A stretch of 19,589 nucleotides of DNA from positions 2,501 to 22,089 of the forward strand of contig NZ_AXWT01000035.1 of the NCBI RefSeq assembly GCF_000482805.1, in the 5' to 3' direction. The notes under the pieces were generated by a model, which was not told the origin of the DNA, ran no database searches, and worked only from the letters and a program-made list of their open reading frames with translations. Each line of letters begins with the position of its first letter. The stretch's first letter is position 1. The position numbers and the translations under genes were made by a program. Of the stretch, positions 19,580 to 19,589 are shown in pieces. The DNA comes from Deinococcus murrayi DSM 11303 (GTDB taxonomy: Bacteria > Deinococcota > Deinococci > Deinococcales > Deinococcaceae).

Positions 19580-19589
19580 AGGGGGCGGG

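Overview
The window is a dense, very GC-rich chromosomal stretch that looks like Deinococcus. The basis is the gene families present, the GC-biased codon use, and a recurrent promoter style: a TANNNT -10 box only 5-8 bases before the start codon and no Shine-Dalgarno, as expected for the leaderless mRNAs common in that genus. The genus call is inference, because no rRNA is present. Most genes are core or housekeeping; the accessory part is one IS1-family element and its scarred surroundings at about 5.8-6.9 kb.

Layout. 1-925: 3' end of transketolase. 991-2205: a small membrane protein (-) diverging from a general-stress-type SDR oxidoreductase (+). 2275-3845: a two-domain Lrp/AsnC-like protein that is best read as a fused AhbA-AhbB siroheme decarboxylase (-), diverging from a stand-alone Lrp/AsnC ligand-binding (RAM) domain protein (+). 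4045-5869: a basic protein of unknown function, then guanylate kinase coupled to a macro-domain (ADP-ribose) protein. 5846-6599: IS1-family element (-) with a textbook -1 frameshift site but a stop codon inside the catalytic frame. 6624-6906: a strong promoter, a terminator-like hairpin and the 3' remnant of an S66 LD-carboxypeptidase gene. 6945-9319: metallophosphoesterase, DNA polymerase III delta' and an MBL-fold hydrolase, all +. 9343-10052: a tiny leader ORF overlapping a DUF2270 membrane protein gene. 10031-12101: on the minus strand, a Cys-less DUF2229-like protein, a small membrane protein and a CDP-alcohol phosphatidyltransferase. 12153-15197: an APH(3')-like kinase and an MMPL transporter. 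15198-15366: three consecutive stem-loops. 15367-17324: thrC-thrB (-). 17637-17906: GlsB/YeaQ-type stress membrane protein. 18103-18318: ribosomal protein bL28. 18400-18927: lspA (-). 19025-19507: luxS.

Working together. thrC and thrB form a threonine operon. gmk and the macro-domain gene are 5 bases apart and probably co-translated. The metallophosphoesterase and delta' genes are tightly packed, with the MBL gene behind its own leaderless promoter. The clearest candidates for new biology are the fused siroheme decarboxylase with a RAM-only neighbour, the leader ORF coupled to DUF2270, the promoter-into-terminator module beside the IS, and the structured intergenic block between mmpL and thrB. 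I found no CRISPR array, tRNA, rRNA or large defence system.
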